Shown: in pieces, positions 25,881 to 34,177 of the stretch
How positions within the stretch are numbered: the stretch's first letter is position 1
Layout of the letters: every line of letters starts with the position of its first letter
Source of the DNA: Fusibacter paucivorans
Lineage (GTDB): Bacteria; Bacillota; Clostridia; Peptostreptococcales; Acidaminobacteraceae
DNA: 64,000 bases
Direction: 5' to 3'
NCBI RefSeq assembly: GCF_018390735.1
Contig: NZ_JAHBCL010000001.1
Span: 62,001-126,000, forward strand
Made by a program: the position numbers and the translations under genes
Notes under the pieces: model-generated
Seen by the model: the letters and a program-made list of their open reading frames with translations, nothing else
Databases searched by the model: none
What the model was told of the DNA's origin: nothing

Positions 25881-26000
25881 ACTTTCCTCCCGTTGGTGAT
25901 GAACGCTCGTATTTCATCACTTGATCATGCACTTTATACTTCAAATTTCATTATCTTCATCATATCATAATGATCGATGTCGGTTCTATGTCAATTTTTT

Positions 26001-26900
26001 CTATACGGCAGATGCCGACAAGACAAGTGACAGGTATTTTTCTTCCGTTGTAGCACCGCGAGATGTCAAAACAATCGGTACTTTTGCACCGACGATAAAA
26101 CCCGCCATTTTGGCGCCGGCAGAATAGATCAACGCCTTTGACAGAATATTGCCGACTGTGATATTGGGCACCATCAGAATATCAGGATCTCCGCAAATTT
26201 CACTTTCAAATCCTTTGATTGCAGCCGATTCTCTGCTCATGGTCAGGTCATACGAAATAGGGCCTTCAATGATGCAGTTTTCAATTTCGCCGTTAAGATT
26301 CATTTGTTTCAAAGCATCTGCTTCAACGGTTTCAGGCATTTTTGGATTAACGGCTTCCACTGCGGCAAGCACAGCGACTTTTGGTTTTTCATAGCCCATA
26401 TCCCGAAAGGTTTTAACGGCATTTTCAAGAATTTGACGTTTTTCATCCAAATTTGGATACATCATCATGCCACCGTCCGTAACGCAAAGTAACTTATGAT
26501 AACCGGGTACTTCATGCAATGCGACAACAGACATAACACTTCCTGTTCTGAGTCCCTTTTCCTTATCAACGACTGCTTTCAGAAGATCTGCTGTGTTGAT
26601 TTTTCCCTTCATAATAAAATCTGCTTTGTTCTCGCGAATCATTTGCACAGCCAGCGCTGCCGCTTCCGCATCAGCAGCATCAATAATACTACCATCGGGT
26701 AAGGTCACACCAAGTTTTCCTAAAATGGCATCAATCTTTTCGCGATTCCCAACCAAGACAGGCGTAACGAGCTTGTCTCCGACCGCTTTAAAAACGGCTT
26801 CAAGCGTGTGCTCATCTTGAGCCGCAGCCACAACGACCCGTTTAACTGTATCCAGATTTTGTACCTTTGCAATGAGTTCATCAAAATTTTTAAAAACCAT
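26001..26900 (-). CDS. ptb: Phosphate butyryltransferase
   Basis: A 299-residue phosphate acyltransferase: KADFIMKGKINTADLLKAV and VLTSRGATTEEKYLSLVLS are family signatures. It converts butyryl-CoA and phosphate to butyryl phosphate, used by the adjacent butyrate kinase. No bkd or bcd genes are next to it, so butyrate or branched-chain acid use is not resolved. Start at 26900 is set by GGAGG 9 nt upstream; the frame upstream lacks a ribosome site. A TTGAAT-18-TATAAT promoter lies at 27006-27035. Confidence 0.95.
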   Translation of the reverse strand: MVFKNFDELIAKVQNLDTVKRVVVAAAQDEHTLEAVFKAVGDKLVTPVLVGNREKIDAILGKLGVTLPDGSIIDAADAEAAALAVQMIRENKADFIMKGKINTADLLKAVVDKEKGLRTGSVMSVVALHEVPGYHKLLCVTDGGMMMYPNLDEKRQILENAVKTFRDMGYEKPKVAVLAAVEAVNPKMPETVEADALKQMNLNGEIENCIIEGPISYDLTMSRESAAIKGFESEICGDPDILMVPNITVGNILSKALIYSAGAKMAGFIVGAKVPIVLTSRGATTEEKYLSLVLSASAV

Positions 26901-27005
26901 GTGAATTGACCTCCATTTTAACCTTAATGACAACACTTCATCCCATAAGGGATCTCTTCATATTAAAATGCACGCAGCTCCCTTTTAGATCGCTTATACA
27001 TTTTC

Positions 27006-27035
27006 ATTATACGCGACTTTTACAATGAAATTCAA
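27006..27035 (-). promoter_or_regulatory. Likely ptb-buk promoter
   Basis: Minus-strand TTGAAT (27030-27035), 18-nt spacer, TATAAT (27006-27011), about 105 nt upstream of ptb. The rest of the 346-nt gap (26901-27246) holds only the terminator at 27155 and a GGTA/TACC inverted repeat near 27095. Confidence 0.6.
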
Positions 27036-27154
27036 AAAATACAACAAGCCTTATGAATTTTTTTTACGTTTCGCCTTGCAAAACCGCATTTCGGTACATA
27101 TATACCGAATATCGGTCTTGTATATCATACCATATCTACTATCCCGTATTCCAG

Positions 27155-27196
27155 TAAAAAATATCTCGGTCACCATTATATTTGAATGACCGAGAT
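27155..27196 (-). terminator. Terminator of the DUF606 transporter pair
   Basis: ATCTCGGTCA pairs with TGACCGAGAT (27163-27172 with 27187-27196) and is followed on the minus strand by ATTTTTTA. Confidence 0.85.
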
Positions 27197-27246
27197 AATA
27201 ACTAAAATAAATGATCCTATATTATTAAACTTAAACAAATAATGCC

Positions 27247-27717
27247 CTATGCCGCATTTTCAGTTTCAGGCGTTCGATCAATCCCCTCACCATTATCACT
27301 CTGCCGCGTAAAAAGCATGAGTCCTGTAATTAAACAAATGCCGCCCAAACATTTTCCCAATGAAAAGAGATCAAATAACCAATAATCAAGTAATATGCTC
27401 ACACCAATTTGACCGATAAATCTGAGCAAGACCATTTTAAATGCTGCAATGCGCTGTACCAATCCGTTAAAAATAAACGTCGTCCCAATGCCAAGGATCC
27501 CCGCCATTGCTGCGAAGCGAATCGCCACAGAAGTGATATCTCCAGCAACAAGTGTTTCGCCTTTTGAAAACAGGAGCAGAGCAGCGGCAATTGTTCCTGT
27601 AAAGAAGGTGATGCCCACACCTCGAATCGTGCCAATTCTTGAGGCGACAATACCATTAATCGCGACGTTGACAATCACGGCAAATCCCGACAAGCCAGAT
27701 AAAACAATATAAATCAT
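27247..27717 (-). CDS. DUF606 (YdcZ) DMT-family transporter, subunit 2
   Basis: A 156-residue protein with five hydrophobic segments, for example GIVASRIGTIRGVGITFFTG and AFKMVLLRFIGQIGVSILLD, typical of DUF606. It ends in a polar tail. It follows a second DUF606 gene by 18 nt; such half-size proteins probably work as a heteromer. Substrate unknown. The pair is divergent from a YeiL-like regulator, a common arrangement. Confidence 0.87.
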   Translation of the reverse strand: MIYIVLSGLSGFAVIVNVAINGIVASRIGTIRGVGITFFTGTIAAALLLFSKGETLVAGDITSVAIRFAAMAGILGIGTTFIFNGLVQRIAAFKMVLLRFIGQIGVSILLDYWLFDLFSLGKCLGGICLITGLMLFTRQSDNGEGIDRTPETENAA

Positions 27718-27735
27718 ATTTCATGCCTCCTTATG

Positions 27736-28179
27736 CTAAAAACGTACCATTAGCCACAATCCCAATGCGATGATGGCAATTCCAAGAACACGTCGCTTGT
27801 CAAAAGCCTGTTTAGGCGTGCCGAGTAATCCGTATTGCGACATAATACCGGACATGATGAGCTGGCCGAGCATTGCTGCTGCCAGTGCCACCGTCAAGCC
27901 TATTCTGGGGACAACAATACTGTTGGTGTAGGTGATGCAAACATTCACAATTCCCGGCAAAATAAACCAAGGTGCATACCGCTTAACCATTGTCGCTGTC
28001 GGCTGATTCAAGGCGCTGTTTCTAAACAGCAAAAAAAGCACACAGACAGCAGCAAACCCTGTTAAGTGGAAATAAAAAGTTCCTTTATATGGGCCAAATA
28101 CCTCTGATGCGAGTCCGCTGAGTAATAGCATCACACCAATAAGCATACCGTTAAACCACGATAAGTGAACGTATTTCAA
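27736..28179 (-). CDS. DUF606 (YdcZ) DMT-family transporter, subunit 1
   Basis: A 147-residue protein with five hydrophobic segments: WFNGMLIGVMLLLSGLASEV, TNSIVVPRIGLTVALAAAML and VLGIAIIALGLWLMV. I place the start at a TTG (28179) because GGGAGG lies 6 nt upstream. The longer frame to 28251 has no ribosome site and runs into the operator region. It forms a pair with the next gene. Confidence 0.85.
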   Translation of the reverse strand: MKYVHLSWFNGMLIGVMLLLSGLASEVFGPYKGTFYFHLTGFAAVCVLFLLFRNSALNQPTATMVKRYAPWFILPGIVNVCITYTNSIVVPRIGLTVALAAAMLGQLIMSGIMSQYGLLGTPKQAFDKRRVLGIAIIALGLWLMVRF

Positions 28180-28225
28180 ACTAAACCTCCCTTTTATACC
28201 ATACTTTACAATACAATGCTGTGTT

Positions 28226-28317
28226 GAACACCTAATAGATGTTCTTTTCAAACAAAAATATTTTCGCTATCATTAGCATAGATGGTTTAAAACATTCGCA
28301 CCATGACAAATGTCATG
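28226..28317. promoter_or_regulatory. Divergent control region with two palindromes
   Basis: Palindrome 1 is GAACACCTAATAGATGTTC (28226-28244), 9-bp arms around one centre base with one mismatch. Palindrome 2 is CATGACAAATGTCATG (28302-28317), a perfect 7-2-7 repeat. They lie between the DUF606 pair and the Crp-type gene and are likely sites for that regulator. No unambiguous -35/-10 pair is visible. Confidence 0.6.
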
Positions 28318-28353
28318 CACGATGCGATTGTGTCATTTTTTAAGGAGCCCGTT

Positions 28354-29043
28354 ATGAAACGAATTCACGATCCTCTTCAGCTGCGCAAGATTCTTTCCAC
28401 ACATGATATTTATCGTTTTTTTGATGCTGACATAACCCCATATGTCACCATGATGACATATGAGCCCGGCGAATCCGTCTTGACAGCCGGAGACGCATTA
28501 ACCCATTACCTATTGCTTGTCGATGGACGCATTAAAGTCAGCTATCTATTTGAAAACGGCAAGACGATGGCTGTAAAATTTTATCACCCGCTGACACCCA
28601 TCGGGGATATTGAATACTTAAGAGATGTCCCGTTGCTCTGCAATGTCGACGCCATTGAAACCTCATCTTTCATCGCCATTGACGTCCAAACGCTTCGAAC
28701 ACATTTCAGCAATGATGTCGCCTTTTTAAAACATCTCATCGAAAGTCTCAGCGATAAACTCTATGCAACGGTCAACAACAATGCCTACAACTTTATTTAT
28801 CCGCTTCCAAACAGACTGGCCAGCTACTTGCTGCATCAACCGTCAACTAACAATGTCATTGTACTGCACGCTTCGTATCTCGAAATCGCAGACTTCTTAG
28901 GCACTACTTACCGTCATCTAAACCGGACGATTAGAATGCTCGTCGATGAAGGCATCATTGAACAGCGCGATCATGAGATCGAGATTACCAATCGCACGCA
29001 TCTTGAAATGCTGGCTAAGAGCACTTACATTGGAACGACTTAA
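28354..29043 (+). CDS. Crp/Fnr-family regulator (YeiL-like)
   Basis: A 229-residue protein. The N-terminal cyclic-nucleotide-binding-like fold (about 15-125) contains YEPGESVLTAGDALTHYLLL and GRIKVSYLFENGKTMAVKFY. The C-terminal winged helix (about 150-220) contains YLEIADFLGTTYRHLNRTIR. No cysteine cluster is evident, so it is not an FNR Fe-S sensor. The start at 28354 follows TAAGGAG; an upstream in-frame ATG at 28303 lies inside a palindrome. It is divergent from, and probably controls, the DUF606 transporter. Confidence 0.87.
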   Translation: MKRIHDPLQLRKILSTHDIYRFFDADITPYVTMMTYEPGESVLTAGDALTHYLLLVDGRIKVSYLFENGKTMAVKFYHPLTPIGDIEYLRDVPLLCNVDAIETSSFIAIDVQTLRTHFSNDVAFLKHLIESLSDKLYATVNNNAYNFIYPLPNRLASYLLHQPSTNNVIVLHASYLEIADFLGTTYRHLNRTIRMLVDEGIIEQRDHEIEITNRTHLEMLAKSTYIGTT

Positions 29044-29169
29044 ATCAACGGTGCTAAAACCCTAATAATTAACGCCAGAGACCTTTCGAGTAGCGCTGTA
29101 AGCACTCGCTAACTTCCGTAAGCGTCTTTCAATCCTTTGTGAACAAAGTATTAACGTTTTTGTGATGTA

Positions 29170-29225
29170 TTGACTTTAAAATGCCGCTGTGTTATCTTAT
29201 GCATGATAGTTAGATATCTAACTAT
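29170..29225 (+). promoter_or_regulatory. Promoter and MepR-type operator of the MATE-MarR operon
   Basis: TTGACT (29170-29175), 17 nt, TATCTT (29193-29198). The perfect 20-nt palindrome ATAGTTAGATATCTAACTAT (29206-29225) sits on the start site. It contains the GTTAG/CTAAC signature known for MarR-family MepR sites, so the MarR protein two genes on is the likely repressor. Confidence 0.8.
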
Positions 29226-29271
29226 TCGTAACCCGAATAATATCTGGCATAAAGATTAGAAAGAGGTATAC

Positions 29272-30723
29272 ATGTCAATGCAAGAACAAGAAAAAGAAAA
29301 CGAACAAAAACAAGATCAAGCCTATAAATCAGAAACAACAAATGACAGTGCACATGAATTGCACGATGCACAAGATAAAACAAAACGAATGGGTTCTGAA
29401 CCCATTCCAAAACTGTTAGCGCAGTTCTCCATTCCAGCTGTTATCGCCATGCTGGTCAACGCCATCTACAACATTGTCGACAGGATTTTCATCGGCAAGT
29501 TTGTCGGCGAAGACGCCCTTGCGGGTTTAACGATTAGCTTCCCGGTGATGATGATCATCTTTGCCTTTGCCGGCCTCGTCGGAATCGGCAGCAGCGCCCT
29601 CATGAGTATCCATCTGGGCAAAAGGGATTTTAAAGGCGTCAATCAAATCTTTGGCAATATGATTACATTCGGCACCTTGGTAACAGGTGCAACACTGAGC
29701 ATTATCTTTATTAATCTTGACGGCATTATGAATCTCTTTGGTGCAACACCGGATATTATTACTTATGCCTCAGACTATATGCGAATCATCCTAATGGGAT
29801 TCATATTCCAAATGTATGCTTTTTGCCTTAACGGCGCCGTTAGAACTGAAGGACATCCAATGCTTTCCATGACGACAATGCTGCTTTCTGCCATAACGAA
29901 TATCATCCTTGACTACATCTTTATCGTCAATCTCGGATGGGGTGTTCAAGGTGCTGCGATTGCTACTATTTCCGGTCAGCTCACCGGGCTGTTGTTCCTG
30001 CTTCGATTCTATTTCAGCGGCAACAGCGTCGTCAAATTACAGCCGCACGATTTTATTCCGAGACTATCAGTCTTTAAGAACATTACGTCCATTGGCGTGT
30101 CATCCTTTGTCACACAACTCGGCACAAGTGTTGCCATGACCTTTTTAAACCGCGGCCTCGGCCAGTACGGCGGTGTTGGCGCCATTACTTCCATGGGCGC
30201 CATCAACAGCTTGTTTACACTGTTTATCATGCCAATGATCGGCTTACAGCAAGGATTACAGCCTATTATCGGCTATAATCACGGTGCAAAATCTTTCGAT
30301 CGTGTAAAAGGCGCACTAAAGCTTGGATTGACGGTTTCAATGCTCTTTTCAACCGTTATTTTCATTGCACTCCAAGTTTTCCCTAGAGTGTTTATCAGTG
30401 CCTTCCTCGATCCAACGTCTGAAACGGTCGATGTTGCAGTCAAAGGCCTCAGAATTTTTATTTTAATGCTGCCGTTGCTCGGTATTAACATCCTCGGAAC
30501 CGGCTTTTTTCAATCCATCGCAAAAGGACATATTGCCATTATGCTAGGCGCCATGAGACAGTTTATCTTCCTGTTGCCGTTGGTTATTATTCTGCCGCAG
30601 TTCTTTGGTTTGACCGGTGTTTGGATGGCAACGCCGATTGCCGATGCCATTTCAATTCTGGCAACAGCGATTGCGTTATTGTATCACTTTAAAGAAACGC
30701 CTTCTCTTGCACAGGAGGCCTAA
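29272..30723 (+). CDS. MATE-family multidrug efflux pump (MepA-like)
   Basis: A 483-residue protein with a Gln/Lys/Glu-rich hydrophilic N-terminus of ~45 residues, then about twelve helices in two MATE repeats: IPAVIAMLVNAIYNIVDRIF, AGLVGIGSSALMSIHLGKRD, and the second-half PMIGLQQGLQPIIGYNHGAK. It would export cationic drugs or metabolites using a Na+ or H+ gradient. AAAGAGG precedes the ATG. It is co-transcribed with the MarR gene that begins right after its stop. Confidence 0.9.
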   Translation: MSMQEQEKENEQKQDQAYKSETTNDSAHELHDAQDKTKRMGSEPIPKLLAQFSIPAVIAMLVNAIYNIVDRIFIGKFVGEDALAGLTISFPVMMIIFAFAGLVGIGSSALMSIHLGKRDFKGVNQIFGNMITFGTLVTGATLSIIFINLDGIMNLFGATPDIITYASDYMRIILMGFIFQMYAFCLNGAVRTEGHPMLSMTTMLLSAITNIILDYIFIVNLGWGVQGAAIATISGQLTGLLFLLRFYFSGNSVVKLQPHDFIPRLSVFKNITSIGVSSFVTQLGTSVAMTFLNRGLGQYGGVGAITSMGAINSLFTLFIMPMIGLQQGLQPIIGYNHGAKSFDRVKGALKLGLTVSMLFSTVIFIALQVFPRVFISAFLDPTSETVDVAVKGLRIFILMLPLLGINILGTGFFQSIAKGHIAIMLGAMRQFIFLLPLVIILPQFFGLTGVWMATPIADAISILATAIALLYHFKETPSLAQEA

Positions 30724-31170
30724 ATGCATACATTAAAAGACGAAAATCTTAAAAGTATTTTTCATCTGCGCGCAAACCTTGAAAACGTCTTTTTTAAAGA
30801 TTTTGACAATCAAATGAATTTTCCAAAACATCTCAACCACACACATTTTAAAACATTGATTATTCTATCCTTTGAAGGTGAACTGCCTATGTCTGAAATC
30901 AGTCATAAACTGAGCCTTGAAAAGGGGTCTTTTACAGCCGTCGCCAATACGCTGATGAAACTCGATCTCATCGAAAAACGTCAGCGTCCTGACGACAGGC
31001 GCATCTACACCATCAGTCTGACGGACGAGGGAAAGGCCTTTGCAGAACAGTATAAAGCAGACCATCGGCACTTTATTCGTAATCGCTTGACAAAACTCAG
31101 TGATGCTGAACGCGAAGCTTACTTCACCTCAGTTAGAACCATCAACGCATTGACTGAGAAGATGGTCTAG
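30724..31170 (+). CDS. MarR-family repressor (MepR-like) of the efflux operon
   Basis: A 148-residue winged-helix protein with FKTLIILSFEGELPMSEISH, KGSFTAVANTLMKLDLIEKR and the wing RPDDRRIYTISLTDEGK. It starts at the base after the pump stop codon, and its ribosome site CAGGAGG is inside the pump gene. The partner and palindrome parallel Staphylococcus MepA/MepR, although the gene order is reversed here. Confidence 0.88.
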   Translation: MHTLKDENLKSIFHLRANLENVFFKDFDNQMNFPKHLNHTHFKTLIILSFEGELPMSEISHKLSLEKGSFTAVANTLMKLDLIEKRQRPDDRRIYTISLTDEGKAFAEQYKADHRHFIRNRLTKLSDAEREAYFTSVRTINALTEKMV

Positions 31171-31306
31171 CGCATCTCTGTCATAAAACATTGATTTTCA
31201 GTGCTTGCAGTCCAATCTTCTACAAAACTCTAAAGACATTCTAATCAAATCTAAACTTTTTTGTGGCATGCTATTGCTAAAGGATCAAATCCCTCAGGAG
31301 GGTTTT

Positions 31307-32542
31307 ATGCAATCAATGCTCGATGAAGTTATATTAGATATTACAAAATACTGGTACGAATCACTACCGACTCAACCATCGCTTAGTGAAAGTCGTGAAC
31401 TCTATCCTCTAAAACTCATACGCTTTCTACGCTTAAAACATTCCTTTAAACGCAGCATGGCGCAGGTCGATCGCGGCGATTCTCTTTACGCCTTATCACA
31501 AGACCCGAACATGATGCGTTTTGTTGCACTTGGACTTGGGTTTAAACCAACCACTCTCAATCAAATGATCGGCGATCAGTATCTCGAAACAACAGATGCA
31601 TTCCTCAAGCGTGCCCGCGAAACCGCGCCGCAGCTCGAAAACGAATCCATCTATCAAGCGCTTCGAAATGTCTGGATTGCCAATACGATACAAGTATTCA
31701 TGGGACATCCCGTCGAACTCACAGATGCCATCTTTGCTTACAGCATGCTCTATCCGCTCTCAGACAACCTGCTCGATGATCCAGATCTGTCCGGTGATAC
31801 GAAGCGACATTTTCTTACGCGTTTTAGACTCCGTCTCACCGGTGAACACGTCCTGCCGCAAAATGACAACGAAGCGATGGTCTTTCAAATGATTAAGTGC
31901 ATCGAAATGCAGTTTGACCGCTTCGCTTTTCCGGAAGTTTATGACCATCTGCTTGCCATTCACGACGCACAGGCCGATAGTTTAAGACAACAGGAACGAC
32001 CGCTTTCAAAAGCAGAAATACTCACGCTGACGTTCACCAAGGGCGCAACGTCAGTATTGGCAGATGGTTATCTCATCAATGGCACGATGACACCTGAGAT
32101 GTACCGCTTCCTGACCTATTACGGCATCGTTTTACAGCTTTGCGACGACTTACAGGATCAAATGGAAGACAAGTGTGCATGCCATCAGACTATATTCAGC
32201 ACGGCCTCAAATGAGCTTCTCGTCCGCAATACGCTGAGGCTTTATGATCTTTCACAAAAATCGCTTAATTTGATTCCCGCCTGCGCAGATCCTGCAATTG
32301 ACACCGAAATGAAGCTGCTCTTATCGAGAAGTATCGCTTACCTTATCTGCGATGCCATTTTCACCCATCGCAAGCGTTACGTCAAAACATTTTACGCCCA
32401 GTGCAACCGTGCCTATTTTCTGACATTTAAACAGCAAAACGCCCTTAAGCAATTAATGCTTAAGAGCGCTGATAAATTTTCACTTCAATTTTCGGGCGGC
32501 ACGCCCGCTGAGATATTCTTTCGCGATTCGAGCCGAGCGTGA
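31307..32542 (+). CDS. Class I isoprenoid-synthase-like protein
   Basis: A 411-residue, mostly helical protein. Two Asp-rich segments match the Mg2+-diphosphate motifs of trans-isoprenyl synthases: DNLLDDPD at 153-160 and LQLCDDLQDQ at 277-286. FTKGATSVLADGY near 243 fits the helix before the second motif. Overall similarity to FPP/GGPP synthases is weak, so it may be an atypical prenyltransferase or terpene-cyclase-like enzyme. Start at 31307 with CAGGAGGG upstream; an upstream in-frame start at 31205 has no ribosome site. The last 58 nt overlap the rhomboid gene on the other strand. Confidence 0.68.
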   Translation: MQSMLDEVILDITKYWYESLPTQPSLSESRELYPLKLIRFLRLKHSFKRSMAQVDRGDSLYALSQDPNMMRFVALGLGFKPTTLNQMIGDQYLETTDAFLKRARETAPQLENESIYQALRNVWIANTIQVFMGHPVELTDAIFAYSMLYPLSDNLLDDPDLSGDTKRHFLTRFRLRLTGEHVLPQNDNEAMVFQMIKCIEMQFDRFAFPEVYDHLLAIHDAQADSLRQQERPLSKAEILTLTFTKGATSVLADGYLINGTMTPEMYRFLTYYGIVLQLCDDLQDQMEDKCACHQTIFSTASNELLVRNTLRLYDLSQKSLNLIPACADPAIDTEMKLLLSRSIAYLICDAIFTHRKRYVKTFYAQCNRAYFLTFKQQNALKQLMLKSADKFSLQFSGGTPAEIFFRDSSRA

Positions 32543-33090
32543 ATGGCAATAAGCATCATACCAATAACGCCGCCGATGATATGACCGAACTCAGATACCT
32601 GATTTTGCACAAAAATGCCGCGATAAACTTCCTGCCCCAAATAAAGCCCTGCCACACAGACAAAGGTAATCGGGATGCGTCCCTTGTGCTTCACATTGGT
32701 GAACGACGCCATAATGATCATCATAAAGACAATCCCGCTGGCGCCTAATATCCCACCGCCAAAAATGATCGCATTCAATACGCCAATCAAGATCGTCGCC
32801 AAGAACATGGCAAATATCAGAAAGCGACTGCCGTACTTTTCTTCCAGCATCGGCCCAATCAGTAAAACAAAAGTAAGATTCCCCAGTAAATGATCAAGGG
32901 ATGCATGCCCCAGAGGCCATAACAACAGCCTTATAAAATCAATGGGCGCATACCCGCCATAATACGTAAAAATCGCAAATGTCCAACCCGTTTGAAAAAA
33001 CGAATCAATGACAAATACCAGTGTCGCCAATAGCGAAAATGTTAAAATGACAGGCGCATTGTATTCAAATCCTTTAAAGTGTGCTCGCAT
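32485..33090 (-). CDS. Rhomboid-family intramembrane serine protease
   Basis: A 201-residue protein with six membrane helices. Rhomboid catalytic features are GASG with Ser118 and GHIIGG with His170, plus the upstream HASLDHLLGN motif. It cleaves membrane proteins within the bilayer; substrates are unknown. Start at 33090 with AAGGAGAGG upstream. The 3' end overlaps the convergent isoprenoid-synthase-like gene by 58 nt. Confidence 0.9.
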   Translation of the reverse strand: MRAHFKGFEYNAPVILTFSLLATLVFVIDSFFQTGWTFAIFTYYGGYAPIDFIRLLLWPLGHASLDHLLGNLTFVLLIGPMLEEKYGSRFLIFAMFLATILIGVLNAIIFGGGILGASGIVFMMIIMASFTNVKHKGRIPITFVCVAGLYLGQEVYRGIFVQNQVSEFGHIIGGVIGMMLIAIHARLESRKNISAGVPPEN

Positions 33091-33183
33091 GGCTTCCTCT
33101 CCTTTTATTTAAAAAATGATCTTTTTATGATCACTTACCATCATATATTATCAAGACAGTCTCTATTTTTTATCCTTATACCC

Positions 33184-33232
33184 AAAAAGAGCCGCCCTGC
33201 AATGTCTAAAGCAACATTTACAGTGCAGCTCT
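33184..33232 (-). terminator. Terminator of the YczE-type gene
   Basis: On the minus strand AGAGC..CTG pairs with CAG..GCTCT (imperfect inner stem) and is followed by TTTTT. Confidence 0.65.
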
Positions 33233-33383
33233 CTATTTTTTTGACATTTCCTGTCGCTCAGTTGTTATTAAACCAACCTTCTCAAGCCGTTTATCCACAA
33301 GTTATAAATCATTTACTGCGTGACTGTTAACATTGACGTTATCACGATTCCATCCGATGTAGATCCTCACTACCTTTAAAAGC

Positions 33384-33986
33384 CTAAAGGGTCACAGGAT
33401 GTATTTTTTTTGACAGTGCACCCATTGTGCGCTGAATAATGTAGCCGCAAACCAACAAATTGGCAATGGTCGCAATGCCAATGAGTCCCCCCATTAAAAA
33501 CCCGATGAGCGCAAACAGACCATCTAATAAGGTTCGAACATATTTAAGCTCAATGCCCGTCTTGTCGGCAATGGCAAAGCCAATGCCCTCATAAGGGCCT
33601 CGACCTAAGTCGGCATAAGCATATAACCCAATCCCAATCCCCAGCAGCAATATCCCGAAAGACATTTCGAGTATACACCACACCGCACTGCTGCTCTGAG
33701 GCTGAAATGCATTAAAAATATCCATAAAGGCGCCAAACAATAAAAAATGTACAACCGTACCAAGACGCACCTGACTGCGGTCAAAGACAAGTGAAAACAA
33801 AATCATCAGCAGTGATGTGACATAAGATGCTGCGCCAATTGAAAGCGGACTATGCCGATGCATCCCATCCCATAAAACAGTAAGTGTTACATTCCCAAGT
33901 CCTGAAGCTGTAATCATGGACATGCCAAGTGCGGCAACCATCGTTCCAAAGACGAGCAAAAGCCATCTGTCAAAATGTCTTATCAT
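33384..33986 (-). CDS. YczE/YitT-like membrane protein
   Basis: A 200-residue protein with about five helices and the family motifs LGMSMITASGLGNVTLTVLW and ADLGRGPYEGIGFAIADKTG. In other bacteria YczE-type proteins influence lipopeptide or peptide secretion, but the function is not established. Start at 33986. It is divergent from a LysR gene, with an inverted repeat between them that may control both. Confidence 0.82.
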   Translation of the reverse strand: MIRHFDRWLLLVFGTMVAALGMSMITASGLGNVTLTVLWDGMHRHSPLSIGAASYVTSLLMILFSLVFDRSQVRLGTVVHFLLFGAFMDIFNAFQPQSSSAVWCILEMSFGILLLGIGIGLYAYADLGRGPYEGIGFAIADKTGIELKYVRTLLDGLFALIGFLMGGLIGIATIANLLVCGYIIQRTMGALSKKIHPVTL

Positions 33987-34035
33987 GTGAAAGCCCCCTT
34001 ATTCAGACGCCCTTTTACTTTAAAAATATCTAATC

Positions 34036-34120
34036 TTGCGTCTTGCCTCTCACAGTATATAATAGAAGTAGTTCTAAGCATATCGAATGTTTCTTATGCA
34101 TTACATAAGATAATCTTATG
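34036..34120 (+). promoter_or_regulatory. lysR promoter and repeated half-sites
   Basis: TTGCGT (34036-34041), 16 nt, TATAAT (34058-34063). Downstream, CTTATG and CATAAG form an inverted repeat with a 5-nt centre (34093-34109), and a third half-site CTTATG follows at 34115-34120. The position suggests autorepression by the LysR protein. Confidence 0.6.
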
Positions 34121-34177
34121 CAAGTTAAAGAATTCAGCCCACGGCAGTCTACATCCTCACGCGTATCAGGAGGTCAT

